Of a stretch of DNA of 12,239 bases, positions 4,670 through 12,239 are shown piece after piece. Position 1 is the first letter of the stretch; every line of letters begins with the position of its first letter. The notes beneath the pieces are model-generated. The model searched no databases, had not been told where the DNA came from, and worked only from the letters and a program-made list of their open reading frames with translations. Source of the stretch: Blastocatellia bacterium (GTDB lineage Bacteria; Acidobacteriota; Blastocatellia; Chloracidobacteriales; JADJPF01). The stretch lies in assembly GCA_016789295.1 (NCBI GenBank), contig JAEUQL010000014.1:1-12239 (forward strand). The letters are read 5' to 3'. The position numbers and the translations under genes were made by a program.

Positions 4670-7105
4670 ATGGCTTATAAAATCGAAAAAGTCGCAGTTT
4701 TAGGCTCAGGTGTGATGGGTGCACAGATTGCTGCACACCTCGTCAATGCGGGGTATAAAGTACTCCTTTTGGACATTCTTCCATCAGAGCTAGTAGGTCA
4801 GCCAGCAGTTGAGACAAAGCCCGCAAAAGGTGAGTGGGGACATCACCACGCTGCTGCGGGTGCACGCAATCGCGTTGCCAGTCAAGCTGTTGAAAATATG
4901 AAAAAGATGAAACCAGCACCGTTTTTCGTTCCAGAACTAGCTGGTGAAGTTCGTGTTGGAAACTTTGAGGATGACCTACCAAAAGTAGCTGAGGCCGATT
5001 GGATAATCGAAGCAATTATAGAAAGACTCGATATCAAACGGTCGTTATATGAGAAGGTAGATAAGTTTAGACGAAAAGGGTCCATTGTCAGTTCAAACAC
5101 CTCTGGCATATCTATTAGAGGTATGTCTGAAGGAATGAGCGAAGATTTTCGCAAACACTTCCTCGGCACACACTTCTTCAACCCACCAAGATACATGAAG
5201 CTTCTTGAAATAATCAGCACTCCAGAGACACTTCCTGAAGTGGTAGATTTTGTTGCTGATTTCTGTGATAGAAGACTTGGTAAAGGTGTAGCCTATGCCA
5301 AAGACACACCAAACTTTATAGCAAACCGCATAGGTACATTTGGAATGATGTACACAATGAAGGTGATGCTTGAAGATGGTTACACTATTGAAGAAGTAGA
5401 CAAGATAACAGGCCCAGTCGTTGGAAGGCCAAAAACGGCTGCTTTCCGTACACTTGACCTTGTAGGTCTAGACACTTTTTCGATGGTAGCCAGTAATGTC
5501 CACTCTGCTGTTATTGGAGACGAAAAGCGAGATGTCTTCCAGTTACCTGAATTTGTCAAGCAGATGGTTGAAAAGAAGTGGCTCGGCAACAAAAGTAAAC
5601 AGGGTTTTTACAAAAAAGTAAAAGGTGAAAGTGGCGATCAGATCTTGGCACTTGATGTCAACACCCTCGAATACAGACCACAACAGAAAGTTAAATATCC
5701 ATCACATGAATCAGTAAAACCTATAGAAAATTTGCGTGAGCGACTTAAGACTTTGGTCTATGGCGAAGACCCTGTCGGAAAGTTTCTCTGGAAGACCCTT
5801 AGTGAAACCTTTATCTATTCGGCCAACCGTATACCCGAAATAGCAGATGACATTGTTCAGATAGACAATGCCCTGAAATGGGGTTTCAACTGGGAGTTGG
5901 GTGTATTTGAAAGCTGGGATGCAATAGGAGTTGAGAAATCTGTAGAGAGACTGAAAACCGAAGGTCGTGTAGTACCTGAATTTGTTAGTAAACTACTTGC
6001 TTCTGGCAAAAAATCTTTCTATGAAAGGCGGGAAGGATACACTTACTACTTTGACTATGAGAGTGGTGACTACAAGAAGATCGATGATAAACCAGGTCTT
6101 ATCATTTTGCCGTCTCTCAAAGAGCGTAACAAGGTAGTAAAACGCAATCCTGGAGCTTCACTCATAGATATTGGTGATGGTGTTGCATGTTTAGAATTCC
6201 ATTCAAAGATGAACTCAATTGGTGGCGACACTGTATCAATGATGAATTTTGCTATCAAAGAAGTAGGACAGAACTTTGAAGGTTTAGTTGTTGGAAACCA
6301 AGGTGAAAACTTCTCGGCTGGCGCAAATATTATGATGCTTCTTTTGGCAGCACAAGAAGAAGAGTGGGACGAAATCGATCTCATGATCCGATCTTTTCAG
6401 AATGCCAACATGCAACTGCGTTACTCTGACAAGCCTGTCGTAACAGCTCCTTTTGGTCTCGCACTTGGTGGTGGCTGCGAAGTAACTATGCACGGTGACA
6501 GAGCACGTCCTGCAGCAGAGACTTATATCGGTCTTGTTGAGATAGGTGTTGGTCTCATACCTGCTGGTGGTGGCACAAAGGAACTGGTTTTGAGAGCTAC
6601 AGAACAGGCTGCAATGGAGTCTGCAGAAGCTGACCCATTTCCATACATCAAGCAGGCATTCGAGTCGATAGCTACAGCAAAAGTGGCTACTAGTGCTATG
6701 GAAGGCAGAAAATACGGTTTCATCAGAAAGAGCGATCCTATTTCAATGAGTAGAGATCGTCAGATAGATGATGCCAAACAGATGGTGCTTGCAATGGTGC
6801 GTGAAGGTTATCGCAAGCCTGAACCAAAGAACAACATAGTAGCTCTGGGTGAGGCTGCTCTCTCAGCTCTCAAGCTTGGAGTTCACTTGATGGTACAGGC
6901 TGGCTATGCGACAGAATATGAAGGAAAGATAGCTCGCAAGATAGCCTATGTTCTCACTGGTGGAGACTTGTCATATAAGACCACAGTCTCTGAGCAGTAT
7001 CTGTTAGACCTAGAGCGTGAAGCTTTCTTGAGCCTGTGCGGTGAGCGCAAAACACAAGAAAGAATTCAAAGTATGCTCAAGACCGGCAAAGCACTTAGAA
7101 ACTAA
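4670..7105 (+). CDS. fadN: 3-hydroxyacyl-CoA dehydrogenase / enoyl-CoA hydratase (FadN type)
   Basis: An 811-residue bifunctional beta-oxidation enzyme that hydrates trans-2-enoyl-CoA and oxidises 3-hydroxyacyl-CoA with NAD. The dehydrogenase comes first: Rossmann motif GSGVMG (12-17), SSNTS (141-145), catalytic THFFNPP with His168 and Glu180, and TPNFIANR (213-220). The crotonase-like domain is C-terminal (about 495-650): SAGANI (549-554), GLALGGGCE with Glu604, and EIGVGLIPAGGGT with Glu624; both glutamates used by hydratases are kept. This order matches Bacillus FadN (YusL, about 790 residues) and is the reverse of E. coli FadB. I chose ATG 4670 over the in-frame TTG at 4667 because GGAGG (4661-4665) would be only 1 nt from the TTG but 4 nt from the ATG. 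FadN would work with the thiolase encoded 11 nt downstream. Confidence 0.93.
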   Translation: MAYKIEKVAVLGSGVMGAQIAAHLVNAGYKVLLLDILPSELVGQPAVETKPAKGEWGHHHAAAGARNRVASQAVENMKKMKPAPFFVPELAGEVRVGNFEDDLPKVAEADWIIEAIIERLDIKRSLYEKVDKFRRKGSIVSSNTSGISIRGMSEGMSEDFRKHFLGTHFFNPPRYMKLLEIISTPETLPEVVDFVADFCDRRLGKGVAYAKDTPNFIANRIGTFGMMYTMKVMLEDGYTIEEVDKITGPVVGRPKTAAFRTLDLVGLDTFSMVASNVHSAVIGDEKRDVFQLPEFVKQMVEKKWLGNKSKQGFYKKVKGESGDQILALDVNTLEYRPQQKVKYPSHESVKPIENLRERLKTLVYGEDPVGKFLWKTLSETFIYSANRIPEIADDIVQIDNALKWGFNWELGVFESWDAIGVEKSVERLKTEGRVVPEFVSKLLASGKKSFYERREGYTYYFDYESGDYKKIDDKPGLIILPSLKERNKVVKRNPGASLIDIGDGVACLEFHSKMNSIGGDTVSMMNFAIKEVGQNFEGLVVGNQGENFSAGANIMMLLLAAQEEEWDEIDLMIRSFQNANMQLRYSDKPVVTAPFGLALGGGCEVTMHGDRARPAAETYIGLVEIGVGLIPAGGGTKELVLRATEQAAMESAEADPFPYIKQAFESIATAKVATSAMEGRKYGFIRKSDPISMSRDRQIDDAKQMVLAMVREGYRKPEPKNNIVALGEAALSALKLGVHLMVQAGYATEYEGKIARKIAYVLTGGDLSYKTTVSEQYLLDLEREAFLSLCGERKTQERIQSMLKTGKALRN

Positions 7106-7116
7106 AGGAGACCATT

Positions 7117-8298
7117 ATGAGAGATGCAGTTATTGTAGCAATTGGAAGAACAGCAGTAGGCAAAGCCTACAAAGGTACTCTTGCCAATGCCCGCCCTGAT
7201 GACATGGCAGCGGCTGTGATCACCGAGCTTCTCAAGAGCGTGCCGGTGCTTGATCCAAAAGAGATTGAAGATGTAATTTTGGGCTGTGCAATGCCAGAAG
7301 CAGAGCAGGGAATGAATGTAGCTCGCATTGTATCACTGCGTGCTGGTCTGCCGGTCTCGTCTTCTGCCATGACAATTAATCGTTTTTGTGCTTCTGGGTT
7401 ACAGTCGATAGCCATAGCTGCTGATCGTATCCGAACGGGATCGGTCGATGTAGCGATTGCTGGTGGTACAGAGACTATGTCATTGATTCCGATGGGTGGA
7501 CACAAGGTGGTTCCTAATCCATATCTTGTAGAGACTTATCCAAACGCTTATTTGAGCATGGGACTGACAGCAGAACGCCTAGCGGATCGCTATGAGATCA
7601 GCCGTGATCAGCAAGACGAGTTTTCCCTACGCAGCCACTTGAACGCAGTTGCAGCTATAGAAGAAGGGAAATTTAAAAAAGAGATAGTTCCATACAAGGC
7701 AAAACGCGACAGGCTCAATCAAAAGGGTAAAAAAGAGGTAACAGAGGTTATTTTTGATACCGATGAAGGGCCTCGCAAAGATACTTCGGCTGAGGGTTTG
7801 AGTAAACTCAAAGCAGCATTTAAAGTTAATGGAACTGTCACGGCTGGCAACTCTTCACAGATGTCAGATGGTGCAGCAGCAGCCATATTGATGTCTGCAG
7901 AAAAGGCAGTATCCCTCGGTCTCAAACCAATAGCCCGTTTTGTCTCTTTTGCAACAGCAGGTGTAGAACCAGAAGATATGGGAATAGGCCCTGTCTATGC
8001 TATTCCGAAGGCTTTGAAACAGGCTGGACTTAAGCTCGAAGATATTGATTTATTTGAGCTTAATGAAGCATTTGCTGCACAAGCACTTTCAGTAATCAAG
8101 GTTGCAGGAATTGACATCAATAGAGTCAATGTTAATGGCGGTGCTGTAGCACTTGGCCATCCACTTGGTTGCACTGGAACTAAGCTAACAGCTACCATAT
8201 TGAGTGAGCTAGAGAGACGCAGTGGCCGTTATGGTATGGTCACGATGTGTGTTGGTGGTGGCATGGGAGCAGCAGGTATTTTTGAAAGATTAAACTAA
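7117..8298 (+). CDS. fadA: Acetyl-CoA acyltransferase (3-ketoacyl-CoA thiolase)
   Basis: A 393-residue thiolase, the family's normal length, that cleaves 3-ketoacyl-CoA with CoA to acetyl-CoA and a shortened acyl-CoA. The acyl-accepting Cys91 lies in NRFCASGLQS (88-97). NEAFA (316-320), GHPLGCTG with His348 (347-354) and the second catalytic Cys378 in CVGGGMG (378-384) are all present. AAGGAG (7105-7110) is 6 nt before the ATG and overlaps the end of fadN, so the two genes are certainly co-transcribed and likely yield partner subunits. Biosynthetic acetoacetyl-CoA thiolases share these motifs, but the placement between fadN and fadE favours the degradative role. The N-terminus starts directly at the conserved strand (RDAVIVAIGRT), with no extension. 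Confidence 0.94.
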   Translation: MRDAVIVAIGRTAVGKAYKGTLANARPDDMAAAVITELLKSVPVLDPKEIEDVILGCAMPEAEQGMNVARIVSLRAGLPVSSSAMTINRFCASGLQSIAIAADRIRTGSVDVAIAGGTETMSLIPMGGHKVVPNPYLVETYPNAYLSMGLTAERLADRYEISRDQQDEFSLRSHLNAVAAIEEGKFKKEIVPYKAKRDRLNQKGKKEVTEVIFDTDEGPRKDTSAEGLSKLKAAFKVNGTVTAGNSSQMSDGAAAAILMSAEKAVSLGLKPIARFVSFATAGVEPEDMGIGPVYAIPKALKQAGLKLEDIDLFELNEAFAAQALSVIKVAGIDINRVNVNGGAVALGHPLGCTGTKLTATILSELERRSGRYGMVTMCVGGGMGAAGIFERLN

Positions 8299-8338
8299 TT
8301 ACTTCTCAAAGTTAAAAATAGGAAGGGAGCATTGTTAT

Positions 8339-10135
8339 ATGTCAAAAACCGCAGAAGCGAGAGATATAAAAACTTACGCAGTCAAAGGTGGAAGTTTCTT
8401 GATTAAAGATACTTCTGCTTCGGACGTTTTCACTCCAGAAGACTTTACCGAAGAACAAAGGATGATAGCACAAACGACTTACGATTTTGTTCAAGGTGAG
8501 GTTGTCCCAAATATTGGTGAACTGGAGCATAAAAATTTTGATATAGCAGTTGATCTGCTACGCAAAGCAGGCAAACTGGGTCTGCTGTCGGTAGACATAC
8601 CTGAGAAGTACAGTGGTCTTGGTCTTGACAAAGTTTGCTCAATGCTTGTAGGTGAAAACCTGGCACTTTATGGATCTTTTGCTGTAACGCATGGTGGTCA
8701 TACAGGAATAGGCTGTTGGCCAATAATCTATTTTGGAACAGAAGAGCAGAAGAGCCATTATCTGCCAAAGTTTGCAACTGGAGAACTCATTGGAGCTTAT
8801 GCTTTGACTGAGCCTCATTCTGGTTCAGATGCACTAGCAGCAAAGACCAGAGCAGTACTGAGCGAAGACGGCAAGTACTACATCTTGAACGGAACGAAGA
8901 TGTGGATCACTAACGCTGGCTTTGCCGATGTATTTATCACTTTTGCAAAGGTTGATGGTGATAAATTCTCTTGCTTTATTATTGAGAAGACATTCCCAGG
9001 TGTTTCCACAGGAAAAGAAGAGCACAAGATGGGTATTTTAGGCTCTTCGACCCGAACACTCGAACTTCAAGACGCTCGTGTACCTGCAGAAAATCTACTT
9101 GGAGAGATAGGCAAAGGGCACATCATTGCTTTTAACGTGCTCAATCTTGGTCGTTTCAAACTAGGTGCAGCAGCCGTTGGTGGTTCAAAAGCTGCTATTA
9201 AAGATTCGGTTGCATATGCCTTGGAACGTCACCAGTTTGGCAAACCAATAGCCTCATTTGGTGCTATCAAACAGAAGCTAGCAGAGATGGCCATCCGCAC
9301 TTATGCTCTTGAGAGTATGGTTTATCGAACTGCAGGTCTGATAGATAGTGCCGTCGAAGGTGTAGACCCAGACGACTCTCACGCTATTCTGAAAGGTGTC
9401 GAGGAGTATGCAATTGAATGTTCTATCAACAAAGTTTATGGTAGCGAAACCCTAGACGAAGTAGTTGATGAGATGGTTCAAATATATGGTGGCTATGGTT
9501 ATTCGGAAGAGTATCCTGCTGCACGTGCTTACAGAGACTCTAGAATCAACAGAATCTTTGAAGGAACCAATGAAATTAACCGCATGTTGATTCCTGGAAT
9601 GTTAATGAAGAGAGCAATGAAGGGTGAGCTTGCGCTTATGCCTGCAGTGCAGAAGTTGATGGAAGAGCTGCTCTCTTTCCCATCCTTCGAGGAAGAAGAA
9701 GAGACTGTTCTTTCAGAAGAGATCAAACTGGTTCGCAATGCCAAGAAGGTAGCTCTTATGGTTGCGGGTTTGGCTGCTCAGAAGTACATGCAGAACCTCA
9801 CAGATCAACAAGAGCTGCTCATCGGTATGGCCGATATTGTAATGGAAGTCTATGCAATGGAGAGCATGCTGTTACGTACTCTCAAATATGTTGGTAACAA
9901 TGGTGAAGAAAGAGGAAGCTTAAGAATAGAAGCTACACGCACCTTTATCAGTGATGGTATTGATAAGATCGATATCAAAGCCAAGAGTATGGTTGCTTCT
10001 ATTACTGAAGGTGATATGCTTCGCACCAACCTAGCAGCCTTGAAGCGTTTCACCAAACATACTCCATACAATACAATTCAAGCTCGTCAGAAGATAGCTA
10101 CTGCTATAACCGAAGTAGGCCGCTATATCTTCTAG
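8339..10135 (+). CDS. fadE: Acyl-CoA dehydrogenase, long form (FadE type)
   Basis: A 598-residue FAD enzyme that introduces the first double bond into acyl-CoA and passes electrons to an electron-transfer flavoprotein, which is not encoded in this window. The dehydrogenase core spans about 30-425: ALTEPHSGSD (155-164), KMWITNAG (187-194), a flavin-contact region FNVLNLGRFKLGAAAVGG (265-282), and YGGYGYSEEYP (383-393). Glu408 in IFEGTNEINR (406-415) sits at the usual catalytic base position. A helical C-terminal extension of about 170 residues (430-598) follows, with an acidic stretch EEEEE near 451-455; Bacillus FadE (YusJ, about 594 residues) and mammalian very-long-chain enzymes also carry such an extension. 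The start has GGAAGGGAG (8321-8329) at 9 nt. The 40-nt gap after fadA contains no terminator. Preference for long chains is inferred from family and context. Confidence 0.93.
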   Translation: MSKTAEARDIKTYAVKGGSFLIKDTSASDVFTPEDFTEEQRMIAQTTYDFVQGEVVPNIGELEHKNFDIAVDLLRKAGKLGLLSVDIPEKYSGLGLDKVCSMLVGENLALYGSFAVTHGGHTGIGCWPIIYFGTEEQKSHYLPKFATGELIGAYALTEPHSGSDALAAKTRAVLSEDGKYYILNGTKMWITNAGFADVFITFAKVDGDKFSCFIIEKTFPGVSTGKEEHKMGILGSSTRTLELQDARVPAENLLGEIGKGHIIAFNVLNLGRFKLGAAAVGGSKAAIKDSVAYALERHQFGKPIASFGAIKQKLAEMAIRTYALESMVYRTAGLIDSAVEGVDPDDSHAILKGVEEYAIECSINKVYGSETLDEVVDEMVQIYGGYGYSEEYPAARAYRDSRINRIFEGTNEINRMLIPGMLMKRAMKGELALMPAVQKLMEELLSFPSFEEEEETVLSEEIKLVRNAKKVALMVAGLAAQKYMQNLTDQQELLIGMADIVMEVYAMESMLLRTLKYVGNNGEERGSLRIEATRTFISDGIDKIDIKAKSMVASITEGDMLRTNLAALKRFTKHTPYNTIQARQKIATAITEVGRYIF

Positions 10136-10157
10136 TAATTAAGGTCTAAAGTAAAAG

Positions 10158-10189
10158 ACGCCTTTCACCAGAGTGGAAGGCGTTTTTTT
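10158..10189 (+). terminator. Terminator of the fad operon, possibly bidirectional
   Basis: An 11-bp stem, ACGCCTTTCAC (10158-10168) with GTGGAAGGCGT (10173-10183), holds one T-G wobble and a CAGA loop, followed by seven T (10183-10189). It lies between convergent fadE and dps. A short A run upstream (10153-10156) could let it also stop transcription from the dps side, less efficiently. Confidence 0.92.
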
Positions 10190-10199
10190 AGTAGAAATT

Positions 10200-10676
10200 T
10201 TATGAAGAAAGACCATCATTCTTTTCTAACAACTCCCGCAAAAACCACTCATGCTTTTCGTGTATCTGTACAATTCTAGTAAACAGATCGGCTGTGCCTG
10301 GATCGTTAGCTCTATTAGCAATTTCTACACTTTCACGTAGTTCTTTGATAACTGTAGAATGGTTTTGGGCTGCCTCTTCGATCATATCTTTCATTGTCTG
10401 TCCCGTTGAGACTATAACTGTTGCACGTTCTGTAAATTCTGCTGGTGAGGCTATAGGGGTTGAGTGAAGTATCCTGACTCTTTCGCCAAGTTCATCTATA
10501 GTTGCTAACACTTCGCCACCCTGTTCATCAAAAAGGTGGTGCAGGTCGCGAAAGTGTGGTCCATAACTCTGCCAATGATACCTCTTGTAGTTGAAATAGA
10601 GAAGAAAAGCATTAGCAAGTTGCGTCTGAAGTGATTGAACAACTTCGGTTTCTTGAGCTACTTTTACTTGTGACAT
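10200..10676 (-). CDS. dps: Dps-family DNA-binding/ferroxidase protein
   Basis: A 158-residue ferritin-like protein that forms a 12-subunit cage, oxidises Fe(II) with hydrogen peroxide and stores the iron, protecting DNA. The inter-subunit ferroxidase ligands are all present with family spacing: His34, His46, Asp50, Asp61 and Glu65, within HWQSYGPHFRDLHHLFDEQ (34-52) and IDELGER (60-66). The N-terminus is short with only one lysine among the first ten residues, so DNA binding through a basic tail is doubtful; a protective ferroxidase role (MrgA-like) is better supported. AAAGGA upstream of the ATG acts as ribosome binding site. It begins 39 nt after the perR stop, with no terminator and no clear promoter or PerR box in the gap, so a perR-dps operon is likely. 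Confidence 0.93.
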   Translation of the reverse strand: MSQVKVAQETEVVQSLQTQLANAFLLYFNYKRYHWQSYGPHFRDLHHLFDEQGGEVLATIDELGERVRILHSTPIASPAEFTERATVIVSTGQTMKDMIEEAAQNHSTVIKELRESVEIANRANDPGTADLFTRIVQIHEKHEWFLRELLEKNDGLSS

Positions 10677-10715
10677 GAAAAAATCCTTTCTTTGAAACTC
10701 TTAAAAATCCTTGTT

Positions 10716-11138
10716 TTACTTACAATTAGAACAATGTCCTAGAAGTTCTAATCTGTATCCCGTAGCTACAAAATCTTCTGGGATCGAGAGTCCAGCCAGC
10801 AGATCGTCTTCTATGTCCATATCTAGTATCTTTCCACATTTTAGGCAATGTGTGTGATAGTGCTGGTCTGTACGAATGTCATAGCGTGCTGCCCCATCTC
10901 CATGAGCCAGTTTAGAGATTAATCCACACTCAACTAAAGCTTCTAGGTTTTTGTAAACCGTTGCCAAACTTATCTTAGGCATCTTTCTTTTGACGGCTAA
11001 AAATACTTCTTCAGCCGTTGGGTGGTTTTCTACTTGACTCAAATAATCAAAAACAGCTACCCGCTGTTCGGTCAAATTTCCGCCCTTAAGCTCTAGCTTC
11101 TCCTTCAGTAGTCTCTTAATGACTTCAATACGTTTCAT
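10716..11138 (-). CDS. perR: Fur-family peroxide-sensing repressor, PerR type
   Basis: A 140-residue metalloregulator that represses oxidative-stress genes and is inactivated by iron-catalysed histidine oxidation. The winged helix lies at about 22-85, with recognition segment ISLATVYKNLE (56-66). The structural zinc site is two CxxC pairs, Cys98/Cys101 and Cys136/Cys139. The regulatory metal site fits Bacillus subtilis PerR with a shift of two residues: His39, Asp87, His93, His95 and Asp106 correspond to its His37, Asp85, His91, His93 and Asp104. That pattern, especially Asp at 106, favours PerR over Fur. It precedes dps in one direction, and a PerR/Fur-like box sits at its own promoter, so autoregulation is likely. 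Zur or Fur function is less likely but cannot be fully excluded from sequence. Confidence 0.88.
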   Translation of the reverse strand: MKRIEVIKRLLKEKLELKGGNLTEQRVAVFDYLSQVENHPTAEEVFLAVKRKMPKISLATVYKNLEALVECGLISKLAHGDGAARYDIRTDQHYHTHCLKCGKILDMDIEDDLLAGLSIPEDFVATGYRLELLGHCSNCK

Positions 11139-11173
11139 CAGCTACTCTCGACTCTCGTTTTCATCACGGACAA

Positions 11174-11215
11174 AATTTAGCACAAAGAGTTTTACAAAAT
11201 CAATAATAATTATCC
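11174..11215 (-). promoter_or_regulatory. perR-dps promoter with PerR/Fur-like box
   Basis: The palindrome ATAAT-A-ATTAT (11203-11213) is the 5-1-5 core of the known PerR box (TTATAAT-N-ATTATAA) and of the Fur 7-1-7 box; over the 15-bp window 11201-11215 it matches the PerR consensus at 10 of 14 informative positions. On the minus strand it overlaps a -35-like TTGATT (11203-11198), followed after 18 bp by TAAATT (11179-11174) preceded by TGC, an extended -10. Transcription would start near 11167, 28 nt before the ATG. AT-rich DNA makes chance matches possible, but the position is ideal for repression. Confidence 0.55.
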
Positions 11216-11268
11216 TTTTTATTTTTAGAAGCCTGCTAACCTACTATAAAAATTGATCTTATATGAAA

Positions 11269-12239
11269 TTAGTTATTAGCTAAAACAACATTTGTACTGA
11301 TCCTCTGTTTCCATCTCAGTGCGCAGTCAAAGAGAATGATTATGACTGAGGACATCATTATGATTGTCAGTAAAGAGTTGAGGTAGCCTTGGCCAGTCTT
11401 TTGAGGGAGAAAGATCTCTGTGATGCTCAGGTAGCCAGCAGAGAGTGTAGTGGTTGCTATAAAAAGCATAGGTAGGACAGTGACCCAAGCATAGCGAATA
11501 CGCCCAGAGTTGATTATGGTGGTAGTTCCTACTGCGAGTGCAACTACGGCAAGAAGTTGATTAGCTATGCCAAACATTGGCCAAATGGTACTTACCGAGC
11601 CTGTATAGATGAAGTATGCCCACCCAACAACGACCACACCGGTTGAAATGAGTGAGCCAGGTAGCCAATCAGGTTGTTCAAATTTTTTATAAACGCGACC
11701 AATGAACTCTTGTACCAGGAACCTTGCTACACGAGTTCCTGTGTCAATGGTTGTCAATATGAAAAGAGCTTCAAACATAATGGCAAAGTGATACCAATAA
11801 GACATTAAACTTTTCATACCAGGTAGGCCAGAAAATATCTGAGCCATTCCAACAGCTAGCGATACACCACCACCAGTTCTGCCTTGCAATTGTTCTCCTA
11901 TCTCTCTGGCAAGTTCTGGTAGATTCTGCATTTCAAGACCAAGTTGGGCAAATTTCTGTGGAGGAACATTTATTGCAAAATAATCTCCAGGAAAAAGGGC
12001 TGAAGCAGCTACCAAGGACGTTATACCGACTAATCCTTCTAGAAGCATTCCACCATAACCTATCGGTCTTATATCACTTTCTCGCTCGATCATTTTCGGA
12101 GTTGTACCAGAAGCGATCAACGAATGAAAACCAGAGATCGCTCCACAAGCTATAGTGATAAACACAAATGGAAAAAGTTTACCTCCAATGATTGGCCCAC
12201 CTCCATTTACATATTCTGTCAGAGCAGGCATCTTTAGTG
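11269..12239 (-). CDS. cstA: CstA-family carbon-starvation/peptide or pyruvate transporter, C-terminal part
   Basis: The last 323 or so codons of a CstA-family inner-membrane transporter; the 5' part lies beyond the right edge. The frame stays open from 12239, so the methionine at 12231 is internal. The sequence begins in the conserved stretch preceding FPFVFITIACGAISGFHSLIASGTTPKM, a signature of CstA, whose E. coli member is about 700 residues. About seven or eight hydrophobic segments follow, and the short polar tail ends with NVVLANN. Family members import peptides or pyruvate, often on carbon starvation; the substrate cannot be told here. The 130 bp between its stop and perR contain no convincing terminator hairpin, so some read-through into perR is possible. 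Confidence 0.9.
   Translation of the reverse strand, partial: LKMPALTEYVNGGGPIIGGKLFPFVFITIACGAISGFHSLIASGTTPKMIERESDIRPIGYGGMLLEGLVGITSLVAASALFPGDYFAINVPPQKFAQLGLEMQNLPELAREIGEQLQGRTGGGVSLAVGMAQIFSGLPGMKSLMSYWYHFAIMFEALFILTTIDTGTRVARFLVQEFIGRVYKKFEQPDWLPGSLISTGVVVVGWAYFIYTGSVSTIWPMFGIANQLLAVVALAVGTTTIINSGRIRYAWVTVLPMLFIATTTLSAGYLSITEIFLPQKTGQGYLNSLLTIIMMSSVIIILFDCALRWKQRISTNVVLANN

Noticed and set aside
4386..4736. Minus-strand 116-residue ORF spanning the fadD-fadN gap.
   Set aside because: It covers the coding ends of two strong genes, its composition is unlike the neighbours, and no family motif or ribosome binding site supports it.
10189..10196. Another TAGTAGAA copy, between the fad terminator and dps.
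   Set aside because: A lone copy at a convergent 3' junction with no promoter nearby; best explained as chance in AT-rich DNA.
11139..11268. Terminator for cstA in the gap before perR.
   Set aside because: T-rich stretches are present but I could not find an inverted repeat strong enough to form a hairpin ahead of them.
12229..12231. ATG at 12231-12229 as the start of a short 320-residue protein.
   Set aside because: The frame stays open upstream to the window edge, and the sequence aligns with the middle of CstA, so this methionine is internal.

Overview
This window comes from a bacterium of moderate-to-low GC content (about 40% by eye), with Shine-Dalgarno sites, sigma-70-type -35/-10 boxes and rho-independent terminators. 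No RNA gene, mobile element or CRISPR array is visible, and I cannot assign a phylum. The central fatty-acid cluster closely resembles the Bacillus fadR/lcfA/fadN-fadA-fadE set in protein architecture, gene order and operator. The neighbours do not otherwise point to Bacillus, so an uncultured lineage carrying a Bacillus-type fatty-acid degradation regulon is possible.

Left part (1-1616): the 5' end of an NAD-type isocitrate dehydrogenase gene runs off the left edge on the minus strand. Diverging from it is a two-gene unit, an Lrp/AsnC regulator and a MarC-family membrane protein, whose stop and start codons overlap. A strong promoter places the predicted transcription start on the A of the lrp ATG, which suggests a leaderless mRNA. 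Three copies of TAGTAGAA surround this promoter at near-helical spacing and look like an autoregulatory operator. A clear terminator follows marC, with a weaker one behind it.

Control region (1617-2037): no credible gene. It holds a 31-bp near-perfect inverted repeat, an isolated TATAAT, a promoter (TTGAAA, 17 bp, TAAGAT) with a near-consensus Bacillus FadR box over its predicted start, and a second perfect palindrome in the leader.

Centre (2038-10135): fadR (TetR family) is translationally coupled to a long-chain acyl-CoA synthetase. A short gap with a possible internal promoter leads to fadN (hydroxyacyl-CoA dehydrogenase/enoyl-CoA hydratase), fadA (thiolase) and fadE (acyl-CoA dehydrogenase). 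Together they cover activation and all four steps of beta-oxidation. The electron-transfer flavoprotein that FadE needs is not in the window. A strong hairpin terminator closes the operon.

Right part (10200-12239, minus strand): a PerR-type peroxide sensor precedes a Dps ferroxidase, with a PerR/Fur-like box at the perR promoter, forming a compact oxidative-stress and iron-storage unit. Upstream of it lies the 3' part of a CstA-family transporter gene, cut by the right edge. The main points of interest are regulatory architecture. I found no protein family that looks wholly new.
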